From NCBI GenBank assembly GCA_024236055.1, contig JACKLF010000003.1, positions 248,001 to 312,000 of the forward strand: DNA of 64,000 nt, written 5' to 3'. Numbering within the stretch: the first letter of the stretch is position 1; every line of letters begins with the position of its first letter. Positions 10,301 through 19,600 of the stretch are shown here, in pieces. Below the pieces are notes generated by a model. It did no database searches and was not told the DNA's origin. It saw only the letters and a list, made by a program, of their open reading frames with translations. The position numbers were made by a program, and so were the translations under genes. The stretch is from Alphaproteobacteria bacterium (lineage in GTDB: Bacteria > Pseudomonadota > Alphaproteobacteria > Micropepsales > Micropepsaceae).

Positions 10301-10472
10301 CATCATGGCGGGCCTGTTGCCTATTCTCTGGAGTGTGGGGACCGGCTCGGAGGTGATGAAACGGATCGCCGTACCGCTGGTTGGTGGCATGCTGTCATCC
10401 ACCATTCTCACGCTGGTGGTGATCCCGGCGATCTATGCCATAGTCAAAGGACGTACAGCCACAAGATCATGA
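7356..10472 (+). CDS. cusA: CusA-type heavy-metal RND transporter
   Basis: A 1038-residue inner-membrane proton antiporter of the heavy-metal-efflux RND class. The N-terminus (NTPLDAIPDLSDPQVIVYTE) and the TM4 segment GAMVDAAIVMIENAHK are those of the Cu(I)/Ag(I) group (CusA), unlike the CzcA gene in this window, which has DFG and VDG there. Twelve TM segments and two large periplasmic loops are present and the length is normal. It overlaps cusB by 4 nt (ATGA). Together with CusB it would remove Cu(I)/Ag(I) from the periplasm. Confidence 0.93.
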   Translation: MIARLIELSARNKLAVLLLTATLIAVGGWAVINTPLDAIPDLSDPQVIVYTEYTGQAPQVVEDQVTYPLTTALLAVPKSKVVRGFSFFGVSFVYVVFEDGTDIYWARSRVLEYLNFAQKSLPVGVTPSLGPDATGVGWVFEYAVVGAQRTLAELRSIQDWFIRFQLTEADGVAEVASVGGFVKQYQVVVDPNKLRSFAIPLSTVTNAIRASNADVGGSTIEMSEREYMVRGRGYLKDAADLENIVLKSAGGTPVLVKDIARVELGPASRRGLAELNGQGEVAAGIVLQRDGENALNVIKSVKQKIAEIADSLPKGVSIQTVYDRSDLIYRAIETLNRTLIEEAIIIALVCMVFLLHVRSALVAIIMLPVGVLMAFIVMHAMGITANIMSLGGIAISAGAMVDAAIVMIENAHKRLERAGPEEHRVEILIKAAREVGPALFFSLLVITVSFLPVFTLEGQEGRLFKPLVYTHTFALAAAALLSVTLVPVLMILFVRGRILPERKNPINRALIWVYRPVIDKVLRHPKLTIVGALLVLAISVYPVTRIGSEFMPTLNEGTLLYMPVSLPSMSITKAGELIQLQDRIIKNFSEVESVFGKAGRAETATDPAPIEMFETIINLKPQETWPEGMTIDKLIADMNQALLFPGVSNAWTMPIKARIDMLSTGIRTPVGVKVYGPDLNQIDRLSRKIEAVVRKVPGTTSAFAERVLGGYYLDIEPDRIALARYGLAIDDVQKVVRTALGGENVTETVEGRERYGVIVRYPRDFRDDPGAIARDVLVNGPDGTAIPLGQVASVRIVPGPPSVRTENAQLVSYVYVDMQGRDLGGYVNEARKAVADQVAMPPGYHIEWSGQFEYLQRATERLKMVIPVTLLVIFLLLYMNFRRLTETFIVMLSVPFALTGGFWLMYFMGFNMSVAVAVGFIALAGVAAETGVVMLIYLDNALAEAIAQCKKDGRTFTARELYNAIIEGAVERVRPKMMTVVAIMAGLLPILWSVGTGSEVMKRIAVPLVGGMLSSTILTLVVIPAIYAIVKGRTATRS

Positions 10473-10753
10473 CTGAAATCATTGGTGCAGACTAACAGTC
10501 GTCATTGTTAAAGATGCTCAACATGGTTCTGAGGGGGGTATGATTTTTCCCGTTCATCGCAAGCTCTGTCAATTTATGTCAGTCGGATATTGAACGGATG
10601 CAATCGGTCGAGAGCTTCGGCAGGAACTGAGTGATCAAAGCGGCCTTCTAGAAAAGTTCACTATAGATCCAGGGAAATGAGGTGTTTGAGCTCCTGCCTG
10701 CTAGCTGTGCTCGAATTATACCATTGAACTTGAACATGTTTATAGCGCCTACA
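10473..10753. other. Intergenic region after cusA
   Basis: About 280 nt with no convincing reading frame or repeat. It is A/T-richer than its neighbours and presumably holds the cusA terminator and upstream promoter elements for the next gene. No clear terminator hairpin was found by eye. Confidence 0.5.
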
Positions 10754-10774
10754 TGCGAATGATAATCTATCGCA
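10754..10774. promoter_or_regulatory. Fur-like palindrome upstream of the FTR1-type permease
   Basis: TGCGA and TCGCA arms flank ATGATAATCTA, giving a 21-bp element with the AATGATAATC core of Fur boxes. It lies about 43 nt before the permease ATG, next to TTGACG-type promoter sequence. Iron-dependent repression by a chromosomal Fur protein is inferred. Confidence 0.5.
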
Positions 10775-10816
10775 TATTTCTTGACGTTGACGAGCCATAC
10801 GCGTTTAAGTGCAGAA

Positions 10817-12820
10817 ATGACGAACCCATTACATAGCCCCCCTGTCTTTAGCCTCGCATTTTGGCTTGAAGCCCGCGGCCAATCTCGCAGCAGGCAGGCA
10901 CGGCTGCTTACGATAGCTGTTGCACTCATTGCCGCTCTACTAAATGCTTTTCCTGCATCGGCTGAAACTGCCGACGTTCAGACCACATGGCAGCTACTCG
11001 ATTATATCGCCGTCGATTATGGCGGCGCGGTCGACAATGGTGCGGTTATCAGTCAGAGCGAATTTGCCGAGATGAACGAGTTTGCGGGTACAGCAGCTGC
11101 CCAGTTGGCCAGCTTGCCGCCCAAGCCAGAACGGCGCCAATTGATTGGTGATACAACCCGATTGCGTGCGCTTATCGCAGCAAAGGGCTCACATAAAGAT
11201 GTGGTGGTGCTTGCCCATCATATCGCTGCCGATCTGCTCAAGGCTTATCCCGTCCCGCTGGCACCAAAAAACGCCCCCAATGTGTCAAGGGGGACCACCT
11301 TGTTTGCGCAGAATTGTGCAAGCTGTCACGGCATGTCGGGCAACGGTCAAGGACCTGACGCTGGCCAACTGGCCACACCACCAGTCGCCTTCACTGATCG
11401 TGAACGTGCGCGCCAGCGCAGCTTGTTCGCATTGCAGCAAGTTATTAGCAACGGCATCGAAGGTACTGCGATGCCGAGTTTCTCGGCATTGCCGGCGACC
11501 GATCGCTGGAGCCTTGCGTTCAAGGCGGGTGGTTTTGCCTTTCCCGAAGCGCTGGCCCATCAGGGTGAAAAAATCTGGAAGTCCGATCCAGATGTTCGCA
11601 AGCAGATTCCCGATCTTAAAGCTCTTGTCGCAATTACCCCGGCGACCCTCGCAAGCATCATTGGACAAGTCAGGGCAGATGCGGTGATCGCCTATTTGCG
11701 CCGCCATCCAGAAGTCTTATCGAAAAACACACAATCGTCCAGTGCGCTAGCTATTGTCCGATCCAAGCTGGCAGATAGTGTGAGTGCCTATCGTGCGGGC
11801 GATCATAGGTTGGCAAAAAAGCTAGCGCTTGCCACCTATCTCGATGGCTTCGAGCCGATCGAGCCGGTACTCGGCGCCCGTGACTCCACATTGATGGCGC
11901 ATATCGAACGCAACATGGGCGAATTTCGTGCAGCAATCAGCAAGGGCGTCCCTGTCAATGAAGTTGTGACCAAGGCGGCCGTGCTCGACGCGCTTTTCGA
12001 TGATGCTGATCGTGTGCTGACGTCTGATGCGGGCAGCGGCGTCACGACATATGTTGGCGCGTTCACCGTTTTGCTGCGTGAAGGTCTTGAAGCGCTTTTG
12101 ATCGTTATCGCGATGTTCGCATTTCTCGATAAGGCCGAACGGCGTGATGCCCTGATTTATGTCCATTGGGGTTGGGTTGGTGCCTTGATTGCGGGTGCTG
12201 TGACATGGGTGGTTGCGACCTACGCGATCGCTATCAGCGGTGCCAGCCGCGAACTGACCGAAGGCTTTGGATCTATCCTGGCTGCAATCGTATTGTTGTC
12301 GGTTGGCATCTGGATGCACGGAAAATCACAGGCTGGCGAGTGGCAACGCTATATCGGCGCAAAATTTTCGAAGGCGCTTGATCGCAAATCCGGATGGTTC
12401 CTGTTCGCACTTGCGTTCGTTGTGGTCTATCGCGAAGTGTTCGAGACGATCCTGTTCTATGCCGCACTTTGGGCACAGGGAAGCGGAGTGGCGATGCTGG
12501 CCGGTGCGGGAACGGCAGTGCTGGTGCTTGGCACCATCGCCTGGGTAATGCTGCACTACAGCCGCAAATTGCCGATAACGACCTTCTTCAAATATAGCTC
12601 ATGGCTGATGGTTATTTTAACGGTGGTTCTTGCTGGAAAAGGCGTTGGTGCACTTCAGGAGGCAGGGCTGATCGGCATCTCGCCCATTATGGAATTGCCG
12701 CGCATTTCTATCGTGGGCTTCTTCCCAACAATTCAGTCTATCTTGGCCCAATTTATAGCAGTGGCCGCACTCACAGGTGGTTTCGTGTTTAACCGGCTAC
12801 GTCGTAGCATTGCAATGTAA
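10817..12820 (+). CDS. FTR1-family iron permease with N-terminal cytochrome c domain
   Basis: A 667-residue membrane protein from ATG 10817; an in-frame TTG at 10781 is a weaker alternative. After a signal segment (MTNPLHS..., cleavage near ASAETAD) there is a periplasmic region with a haem-binding CASCH motif at residues 167-171 (NCASCHGMSGNGQGP), then a C-terminal block of about seven TM helices. The block has the two iron-ligand motifs of FTR1/EfeU permeases: REGLE (LLREGLEALLIVI) and a second RExxE (YREVFETILFY). The known family takes up ferric or ferrous iron with oxidation. The haem domain may pass electrons during uptake; this is inference. The usual periplasmic P19/Tp34 partner exists here only as a pseudogene at 20805-21250. 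Confidence 0.85.
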   Translation: MTNPLHSPPVFSLAFWLEARGQSRSRQARLLTIAVALIAALLNAFPASAETADVQTTWQLLDYIAVDYGGAVDNGAVISQSEFAEMNEFAGTAAAQLASLPPKPERRQLIGDTTRLRALIAAKGSHKDVVVLAHHIAADLLKAYPVPLAPKNAPNVSRGTTLFAQNCASCHGMSGNGQGPDAGQLATPPVAFTDRERARQRSLFALQQVISNGIEGTAMPSFSALPATDRWSLAFKAGGFAFPEALAHQGEKIWKSDPDVRKQIPDLKALVAITPATLASIIGQVRADAVIAYLRRHPEVLSKNTQSSSALAIVRSKLADSVSAYRAGDHRLAKKLALATYLDGFEPIEPVLGARDSTLMAHIERNMGEFRAAISKGVPVNEVVTKAAVLDALFDDADRVLTSDAGSGVTTYVGAFTVLLREGLEALLIVIAMFAFLDKAERRDALIYVHWGWVGALIAGAVTWVVATYAIAISGASRELTEGFGSILAAIVLLSVGIWMHGKSQAGEWQRYIGAKFSKALDRKSGWFLFALAFVVVYREVFETILFYAALWAQGSGVAMLAGAGTAVLVLGTIAWVMLHYSRKLPITTFFKYSSWLMVILTVVLAGKGVGALQEAGLIGISPIMELPRISIVGFFPTIQSILAQFIAVAALTGGFVFNRLRRSIAM

Positions 12821-12995
12821 TTTTGCTCCAAGCACGTCCTTCGTCTGCTTGCCGGTTGTCACCAGTGAATGGTACGCGAAACGCATCCCGGATGTTTGTG
12901 ATGTCTACGCCGCATCACGAAAAGCGATCATGCTGACGTACGGCAGGGTGTGTTCAATTACATCGAGATGATTCCACAATCAGGAGTGCAAGCAT

Positions 12996-13112
12996 ATGAG
13001 AATCGGGATGCTGTTACCCGTCGAGTTCAAACGGCAGCAGGAAATGCGAACCGAGGGTGTCGAGAAAGCTCGGACTATTCACTCGGAACTATTTCTATAT
13101 TTTTGCTTTTAG
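12996..13112 (+). CDS. Possible small ORF (38 residues)
   Basis: ATG 12996 is preceded by AGGAG at a good distance and opens a 38-codon frame (MRIGMLLPVEFKRQQE..., ending LFLYFCF). No family is recognised. The only support is the ribosome-binding site, so it may be chance. The surrounding stretch 12821-13144 contains nothing else that can be supported. Confidence 0.25.
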   Translation: MRIGMLLPVEFKRQQEMRTEGVEKARTIHSELFLYFCF

Positions 13113-13144
13113 ATAACTGTAGCAAGACCAAGGGACTGCCGGAC

Positions 13145-13294
13145 ATGCAGCAGACTCCCGACATGATGGCCAACGGCATGATGCACGGTCCCATGATGTG
13201 GGGTATGGGGATCGGATGGATTCTGATCCTCATCCTCGCCGTTCTCGGAATTGCGGCATTGGTCAAATACTTGATCACCAAGCAAAAACCGTGA
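13145..13294 (+). CDS. Small Met-rich single-span membrane protein
   Basis: A 49-residue protein from ATG 13145 (AAGGGA upstream). The N-terminal third is rich in Met (MMANGMMHGPMMWGMG) and is followed by one strongly hydrophobic helix (about residues 23-42) and a basic tail (KYLITKQKP), so the Met-rich part would face the periplasm. Met-rich peptides commonly bind Cu(I) or Ag(I), but the function is unknown. A longer frame reading from 12950 is unlikely because its added residues are not hydrophobic or patterned. Confidence 0.6.
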   Translation: MQQTPDMMANGMMHGPMMWGMGIGWILILILAVLGIAALVKYLITKQKP

Positions 13295-13480
13295 ATTGCA
13301 CGGTCCCCCCCCGGCTTTGTGAATAGTCTTTTCCTAGCCCGTCTTTGAATGTGTTGTCGAGGTGAAGGTGTTTCGGGACCGTTTTCCAAGCTAAAAAGCC
13401 GCTTGACCCTCTAGCGACTTTAGGTTGTATGTTGACCGTCTTCGAATCCAAAAGTGTCGATTTCAGTATATTTAAAGCGA

Positions 13481-13903
13481 ATGATGAAGAAACTTGTCGC
13501 CCTTCTTATGCTTATTGTCTGGTCGGTCAGTCTGACTGTATCAGCGTCTGCAAGTATGGCTATTCTGTGCGTAGAGACGAATGGAAAAGCTGTACTTGAA
13601 TATTCCGCAGGCACGCATTGCGACGACGTAACCGCAGCACTCACGGCACATACCAAATCTGCCGATGTTATTGTGCATTGTGCGGACTGTGTTGATAGTC
13701 CTCTAGCGTCCACCTGTTACGCTGCACCAAGGCTGTCCGACAAAGCAGCCTTCATCCCCATCGCGACCTATAGCACCGCGTTTCTCGCCACCACACATAA
13801 CTACGACATAGCCTATTCGCGGGGATCGGATATATCAGCCGAACCTTCTGCGATGCGTTCGGCCTATATTGGCCAACGCGAGACCATCATCATCCAGCAA
13901 TAA
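13481..13903 (+). CDS. Secreted Cys-containing protein preceding czcC
   Basis: A 140-residue protein with a clear signal peptide (MMKKLVALLMLIVWSVSL, cleavage near ASA). The mature part has five cysteines, three in HCADCVDSPLASTC, plus scattered His residues. It is not assigned to a family. By position directly before czcC it may play the role of CzcI in other czc clusters, but sequence similarity to CzcI cannot be claimed by eye. The upstream in-frame codon at 13454 is rejected because the signal peptide begins at 13481. Confidence 0.62.
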   Translation: MMKKLVALLMLIVWSVSLTVSASASMAILCVETNGKAVLEYSAGTHCDDVTAALTAHTKSADVIVHCADCVDSPLASTCYAAPRLSDKAAFIPIATYSTAFLATTHNYDIAYSRGSDISAEPSAMRSAYIGQRETIIIQQ

Positions 13904-13983
13904 ATTCTGCGCGAAAGAATCCGATGGCCCGATGCAGGCCATTTTTGGCGTTCGCGCGATTTAATTTTTGCTGGAGTCTGTTG

Positions 13984-15339
13984 ATGACGTTTCCACTCGG
14001 CCGCGCCCGGCCTCTTTACAATTTGCGATTGTTCTCGAATCTTCCGGCTCAAATCGCTGGCATATGCTTCTTGTTTGGTGCGGGACAGTTTCTTCCTCAG
14101 GGGGCCTTTGCGCAAAGTGTCGCCACAGCGCCACCAACCCCGCATATTCTCTCGCTCTCTCAAGCGATCGAACGCGCGGCGGCGTTCTCTCCCAAGCTGG
14201 AAGCGGCGGCATCTGAGATCGCGGCTGCCACTGGCAGCGAGCTGCAAGCTAGCCTCTACCCCAATCCGCAAGCCACGATCCAAATGGAAAACTTTGGTGG
14301 GTCGGGACCGCTTAGCGGATTCAAGGCTACCGAAATGACGGCCGGGGTATCCCAACTGATAGAGTTGGGCGGCAAACGCCAAGCCCGCAAAGATGTTGCG
14401 CTCGCCAACCGTAAAGCGGCTGAGGTGGATGCCACCACAGCGCGACTCGATCTCGCGCGTGACGTTTCCATTGCTTACGCAGACGCGTTGGCAGCCCAAG
14501 ATGGCGTGAATATTACCAAAGACACAGAGCTTGCCGCCAGGCAGGTGCTTGATGATGTGATCCGTCGCGTCAATGCGGCGCGCGATCCAATTTTCCAAAG
14601 AAGCAAGGCGGAAGTCGCATATTCCACCAGCATGGTCGCACGGAAAAGTGCAGAACAAGCCAGCCTTGCAGCGTTGCAACGGCTGGGGAGATACTGGGGT
14701 GCCAAGACGGTCGACGAAACGCTGGTAGATCCGGTTGCCGCCCACCTCGACGCTCCATTGCCCATCGAAGTATACGAAGCGCGGCTTCGAGATGCACCCG
14801 ACTTTGTGCGTTACGAGCATCTTCGCGAAATGCGTGAGGCCGAACTGCGGTTGGCGCAAGCGAACGCGATTCCAGACATCACAGCAAGCGGCGGAATAAG
14901 GCAGGTTTCCGGTACCAATAGCGTGGCCTTCCTAGCCGGTCTTTCCATTCCCATCCCTATCCTCAACCAAAATCAGGGCGAGATCGCCAGAGCCCAGGCC
15001 GAACTCCGCAAAATCGGACAGGAACGCCGCCAAGCGGAGCAGGAAAGGTCGCAGAACTTAGTGACGGTATGGACGAACTGGCAGACGGCATGGCTGGAAT
15101 CGAACACCATTAAGAATGACTCGCTTCCCAAGGCTGAACGCGCCTTCCGGTTGGCCCTAGAGGGATATCGCCGAGGCGCCTTCGAGTACCTGGAAGTTCT
15201 GGATGCGCAGCGGACCTTCTTTGAACAAAGAGCCAGCTATATCAGGGCGATCGCTACTCTTCATGATGCACGGGCGCAAACTGAGAGGCTGGCACCTCCG
15301 GCTGACTCGACCAACCTAAATATGGGACTGAACCAATGA
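13984..15339 (+). CDS. czcC: CzcC-like outer-membrane channel (TolC family)
   Basis: A 451-residue TolC-family protein forming the outer-membrane exit of the Czc pump. ATG 13984 is chosen because CTGGAG precedes it and a signal peptide follows (cleavage near GAFAQ). The two helical repeats of the family are visible: LSLSQAIERAAAFSPKLEAA at the start and YRRGAFEYLEVLDAQRTFFE in the second half, with SLYPNPQATIQMEN after the first. It overlaps czcB by 4 nt (ATGA), so czcC, czcB, the PII-like gene, czcA and czcD form one operon. Confidence 0.9.
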   Translation: MTFPLGRARPLYNLRLFSNLPAQIAGICFLFGAGQFLPQGAFAQSVATAPPTPHILSLSQAIERAAAFSPKLEAAASEIAAATGSELQASLYPNPQATIQMENFGGSGPLSGFKATEMTAGVSQLIELGGKRQARKDVALANRKAAEVDATTARLDLARDVSIAYADALAAQDGVNITKDTELAARQVLDDVIRRVNAARDPIFQRSKAEVAYSTSMVARKSAEQASLAALQRLGRYWGAKTVDETLVDPVAAHLDAPLPIEVYEARLRDAPDFVRYEHLREMREAELRLAQANAIPDITASGGIRQVSGTNSVAFLAGLSIPIPILNQNQGEIARAQAELRKIGQERRQAEQERSQNLVTVWTNWQTAWLESNTIKNDSLPKAERAFRLALEGYRRGAFEYLEVLDAQRTFFEQRASYIRAIATLHDARAQTERLAPPADSTNLNMGLNQ

Positions 15340-16265
15340 ACCGCCAGATAGTGCGTCTTTTCGCGATGGGCTGCCTGATAACCGTGGCGGGTCTTGCGGC
15401 TTGTTCGAAAGAAAAAAAAGCGGCGCCCGTTGAAAAGCGCGCGGCAGGACCACAGGTGGTCGCCATCACACCTCAGGCCGCTAAGGCCGCTGGAATCCAG
15501 ATCGCAATCGCGGGGCCGGCAGATATACGCGAAACTATCGCGCTCTTCGGTACGGTCAGGTCCAATGGCGAGAAGGAACAGAACGTTCGAGCCCGCTATC
15601 CCGGAACGGTACGCAGCGTCAGAAAAAGCATCGGAGATACAGTGGCTCGCGGCGAAACGCTTTTGACTGTCGAATCCAGCTCCAGTCTCCAAACCTATGC
15701 GATTACGTCTCCCATAAACGGCACTGTGTTGGACCGAAAGGCCAATGTTGGTGACACGGTAGATGGCGTAACGATATTGATGCGGGTAACAGACCTGTCA
15801 TCGGCCTGGGTCGAGTTCGCAGTCTTTGCGCGCGATTTGGGTCATGTCCGAGCAGGCATGCCGGTGCGCGTAACTGCAGCGGACGGTCATTTTCTTGCGC
15901 AGGTCCGTCTAGATTATGTTGCGCCATCCGGCGATTCCGGTAACCAAAGTGTTGTAGCCCGCGCGACGGTCGACAATTCTGGCAAGGAGTGGGTGCCCGG
16001 ACAGTTCGTTTCCGGCGATGTTGCAATCAGCGAATTTCAGGCGCCCGTGGCGGTATTGTCCGCAGCGCTTCAAACCATGGACGGAAAGCCAGCAGTCTTT
16101 GTGCAAACTGCCCGAGGCTTCGAGCCGAGGTTGGTAGGCGTGGGACGTCGATCTCAGACGGCTGTCGAGATCACTGATGGACTGCATGCGGGCGAGCGTT
16201 ACGCCACTACCAATAGTTATCTGGTCAAAGCTGATTTGCTTAAAGGCGAAGCGGAGGAAGAGTGA
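15336..16265 (+). CDS. czcB: CzcB-like RND periplasmic adaptor, lipoprotein
   Basis: A 309-residue membrane-fusion protein. A lipobox (VAGLAACS, Cys near residue 23) shows anchoring by lipid, followed by a Lys-rich linker. The adaptor core has the hairpin/lipoyl pattern (RARYPGTVRSVRKSIGDTV, then SPINGTVLDRKANVGDTV) and a beta-barrel. It is short for CzcB and lacks an N-terminal His-rich metal extension. Start is an ATG within the czcC stop (ATGA). It stops one nucleotide before the PII-like gene. Confidence 0.87.
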   Translation: MNRQIVRLFAMGCLITVAGLAACSKEKKAAPVEKRAAGPQVVAITPQAAKAAGIQIAIAGPADIRETIALFGTVRSNGEKEQNVRARYPGTVRSVRKSIGDTVARGETLLTVESSSSLQTYAITSPINGTVLDRKANVGDTVDGVTILMRVTDLSSAWVEFAVFARDLGHVRAGMPVRVTAADGHFLAQVRLDYVAPSGDSGNQSVVARATVDNSGKEWVPGQFVSGDVAISEFQAPVAVLSAALQTMDGKPAVFVQTARGFEPRLVGVGRRSQTAVEITDGLHAGERYATTNSYLVKADLLKGEAEEE

Positions 16266-16266
16266 T

Positions 16267-16602
16267 ATGAAGCGCATTGAAGCCATCATCCAGCTGCATA
16301 AACTCAGCAAAGTTGTCACGGCGTTGCATGCGCTCCCCCGGTTTCCGGGCTTCACCGTTCTACATGCTCACGGGCAAGGCCATGGCAAGGGAGTAGGCGG
16401 CGTCTTTGCCTACGATAACAAAGAGGGTCTGCTATATAACCGGTGCAGCGTGTTACTTATCCTATGCGAGGCACAGTCCTCCACGACAATTGTTGAAACG
16501 ATCAGAAGCGCCGCTCATACCGGGCAAGCTGGTGACGGTCTCATCAGCGTTATGGATGTCGATTCGATTATTCGAATTGGCAAGCCGGAGGGGCAAGAGT
16601 GA
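16267..16602 (+). CDS. PII-like signalling protein embedded in the czc operon
   Basis: A 111-residue protein of the PII superfamily. The fold markers are present: MKRIEAIIQLHKLSKVVTAL for the first strand and helix, a T-loop region rich in Gly and His (HGQGHGKGVGGVFA), and a B-loop-like HTGQAGDGLISVMDVDS. The canonical uridylylation Tyr context of GlnB is absent. This matches the group described as PII-NG (new group), known to be encoded next to Cus/Czc pumps. It probably senses nucleotides or metal and adjusts efflux, but no mechanism is established here. It sits between czcB (1-nt gap) and czcA (GTGA overlap). Confidence 0.82.
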   Translation: MKRIEAIIQLHKLSKVVTALHALPRFPGFTVLHAHGQGHGKGVGGVFAYDNKEGLLYNRCSVLLILCEAQSSTTIVETIRSAAHTGQAGDGLISVMDVDSIIRIGKPEGQE

Positions 16603-19600
16603 TCAATCGCATCATTGATATTGCCATCCGCAATCGCTGGATGGTTATGCTCGCAGTTCTAGGATTTGTCGCCTTCGGCACCTACCAGTATAATAAATTG
16701 CCGATTGACGCTGTCCCCGACATCACCAACGTCCAAGTCCAGATCAACACCCAGGCACCCGGGTTTTCGCCGTTGGAAGTCGAACAACGCGTAACCTTTT
16801 TGGTGGAAACAGCGATGGCGGGGCTTCCAGGCTTGGAACGCTCACGGTCGGTGTCCGCCTATGGCCTTTCCCAGGTCACGATCGTGTTCAAAGAGGGATC
16901 TGACATTTATTTCGTGCGGCAGCTCGTCAATGAGCGGCTGCAGGAGGTCCGTAGTCAATTGCCCGCCAATGTGGAGCCGCAATTGGGCCCAGTCTCGACA
17001 GGCTTGGGTGAAATCTATCTTTACACCATCAATGCAGTAGACGGTGCCTCAAAACCAGATGGCACGCCTTATACGTCGACAGATTTAAGGGCTATCCAGG
17101 ACTGGATCATTCGTCCGCAGTTGCGCCAAGTGCCTGGTATATCCGAAGTCAATTCCATTGGTGGATACGCCAAGCAATATCAGGTCGCCCCGGATCCGGC
17201 ACGGCTTCTGTCATTCGGCATATCACTGTCCGATCTTATCAACGCGCTTCAAGCCAACAATCTCAATGTCGGGGCTGGCTATATCGAGCGCAACGGCGAG
17301 CAGTTTCTGGTGCGGGTGCCGGGTCAGTTGGCTGACGAAGATGCCATTCGCCGCGCTGTGGTCTCCACCCATGATAATGTGCCCATCACAGTGAACGATG
17401 TTGCAACGGTCAGTATCGGTAAGGAGTTGAGAACCGGCGCGGCAACTCAGGACGGACATGAAACCGTCATTGGTACGGCGATGATGCTGATCGGTGAAAA
17501 CAGCCGCACGGTAAGCCAAGCTGTCGGAGAAAAGCTAAAAGAAATCAACAAACGGTTGCCGCCAGGTATTAGTGCCAAGCCAGTGTATGACCGCACAGTG
17601 CTTGTCAACAAGACAATCGGAACCGTCCAAAAGAACCTGATTGAAGGCGCCATCCTCGTCATCGCCGTCCTCTTTTTGTTTTTGGGCAACTTGCGTGCGG
17701 CATTGATTACCGCAGCCGTCATCCCTCTTGCCTTGCTGGCCACCTTTACCGGGATGGTGCAGGGCGGCGTCAGCGGTAACCTGATGAGCCTTGGCGCCCT
17801 GGACTTCGGCCTGATTGTCGATGGAACCCTGATCGTCGTGGAAAATTGTATTTCGCGACTTGCGCAAGCCCAGCATCACAAAGGGGAGCTTCTGGAACGC
17901 AGTGAACGGTTTGAAACCGTGTTCAACGCGACCCGTGAAGTCTTCCGTCCCAGCCTAGTCAGTGTAGTCGTCATCGTTTTGGTCAATTTTCCAATCTTCG
18001 CACTGAACGGCGTGGAAGGGAAAATGTTCCAACCGATGGCCTTTGCCGTTGTAGTTGCATTGATCGGGGCTCTAGTGTTTTCGATCACGTTCGTTCCGGC
18101 CGCCTGTGCGATTTTCCTGACGGGTAAAATCAACGAGGGTGACAATTGGCTGGTCCGCGGCGCCAAACGTATCTATGGCCCCCTCCTGGACAGGGTTTTG
18201 AAATTCCAAAGATTGGTCGTGGCGGGGGCGCTCGCATTTGTCCTTGTCTGCGGCTTTCTGGCCTCGCGAATGGGTGCGGAGTTCATACCGAATTTGGATG
18301 AAGGCGATATCGCCATCGAGACCAACCGGCCCGTCAGCACGGGTATCGAGCAGGCAGTCGCTATGCAGCTACAGCTTAACCGGGCTCTCATGGCCGTTCC
18401 CGAAGTGAAAACCGTTTTTGCCCGTAATGGGACGGCGGAAGTCGCCACCGACGTGATGCCGCCCGGCAAGGCTGACGTTTATGTCATGCTGAAGCCGCAC
18501 GATGCCTGGCCCGATCCTGGCAAGAGCAAAGAAACGTTGATCGCCGAGCTCGAGAAGGCGGCCAGCACCATCCCCGGTACCGTCGTCAGCTTCACCCAAC
18601 CGATCCAGCTGCGCTTCAACGAGTTGATTTCCGGCGTACGCAGCGATGTGGCGCTCAAGATATTTGGGGATGATCTTGCAGAATTGGTTCGCTTAGCAGA
18701 CCAGGCGCAGCGTATGCTCACCAAAATTCCTGGTGCGCAGGATGTGAAGATGGAGCAGGCGTCCGGGCTACCCATACTAACGGTGGAACCGAACCGGATT
18801 CAATTGGCCCGCTATGGTCTTGAAGTCTCGAATGTGCAGGACGCTGTCTCAGCCGCGCTCGGTGGTAAAGAGGCGGGTCTCATTTATGAGGGTGATGCCC
18901 GATATCCCCTAGAGGTGAGATTGCCGGAAGGTTTGCGGACAGACCCCGAAGCCCTCAACCGGCTGCCTCTGTTACGTAAGGGCGGCGATTATATTCCTTT
19001 GACTGAAGTCGCCAGCCTCAAGACAGCCGAAGGGCCGAACCAGATATCTCGCGAAAACGGCAAACGCTATATCGTTGTGATGGCCAACGTTCGGGGACGC
19101 GATCTGGCGGGTTTTATCGGTGATGCCCAAAAGATCGTCGCCCAGGAACTAAAGCTTCCGCCTGGATATTATGTTGAATACGGCGGCACCTTCGAGCAGC
19201 TTGCCTCCGCTACGCAGCGCCTAAGTCTGCTGGTCCCTTTCTCCCTTTTGCTTATTTTTGGGCTCCTCGTACTGACTTTTAGTTCGGTGAAGGATGCCTT
19301 GATTGTATTCTCCGGCGTTCCCCTTGCCCTAACTGGGGGCATCTTGGCGTTGCTGCTGCGCGGCATTCCGCTTTCTATTACGGCCGGGGTAGGATTCATC
19401 ACTCTTTGTGGCGTCTCGGTCTTAACGGGCGTTATCATGGTTTCGTATATTCGGGACCTCGTACGGGATGGACATCCATTGGGAGACGCGATCCGAGAAG
19501 GGGCTATGACACGGCTACGTCCTATTCTGATGATAGGTCTGGTTGCTTCTCTGGGATTCTTACCTATGGCGCTTAATGTCGGTACGGGCGCCGAAGTACA

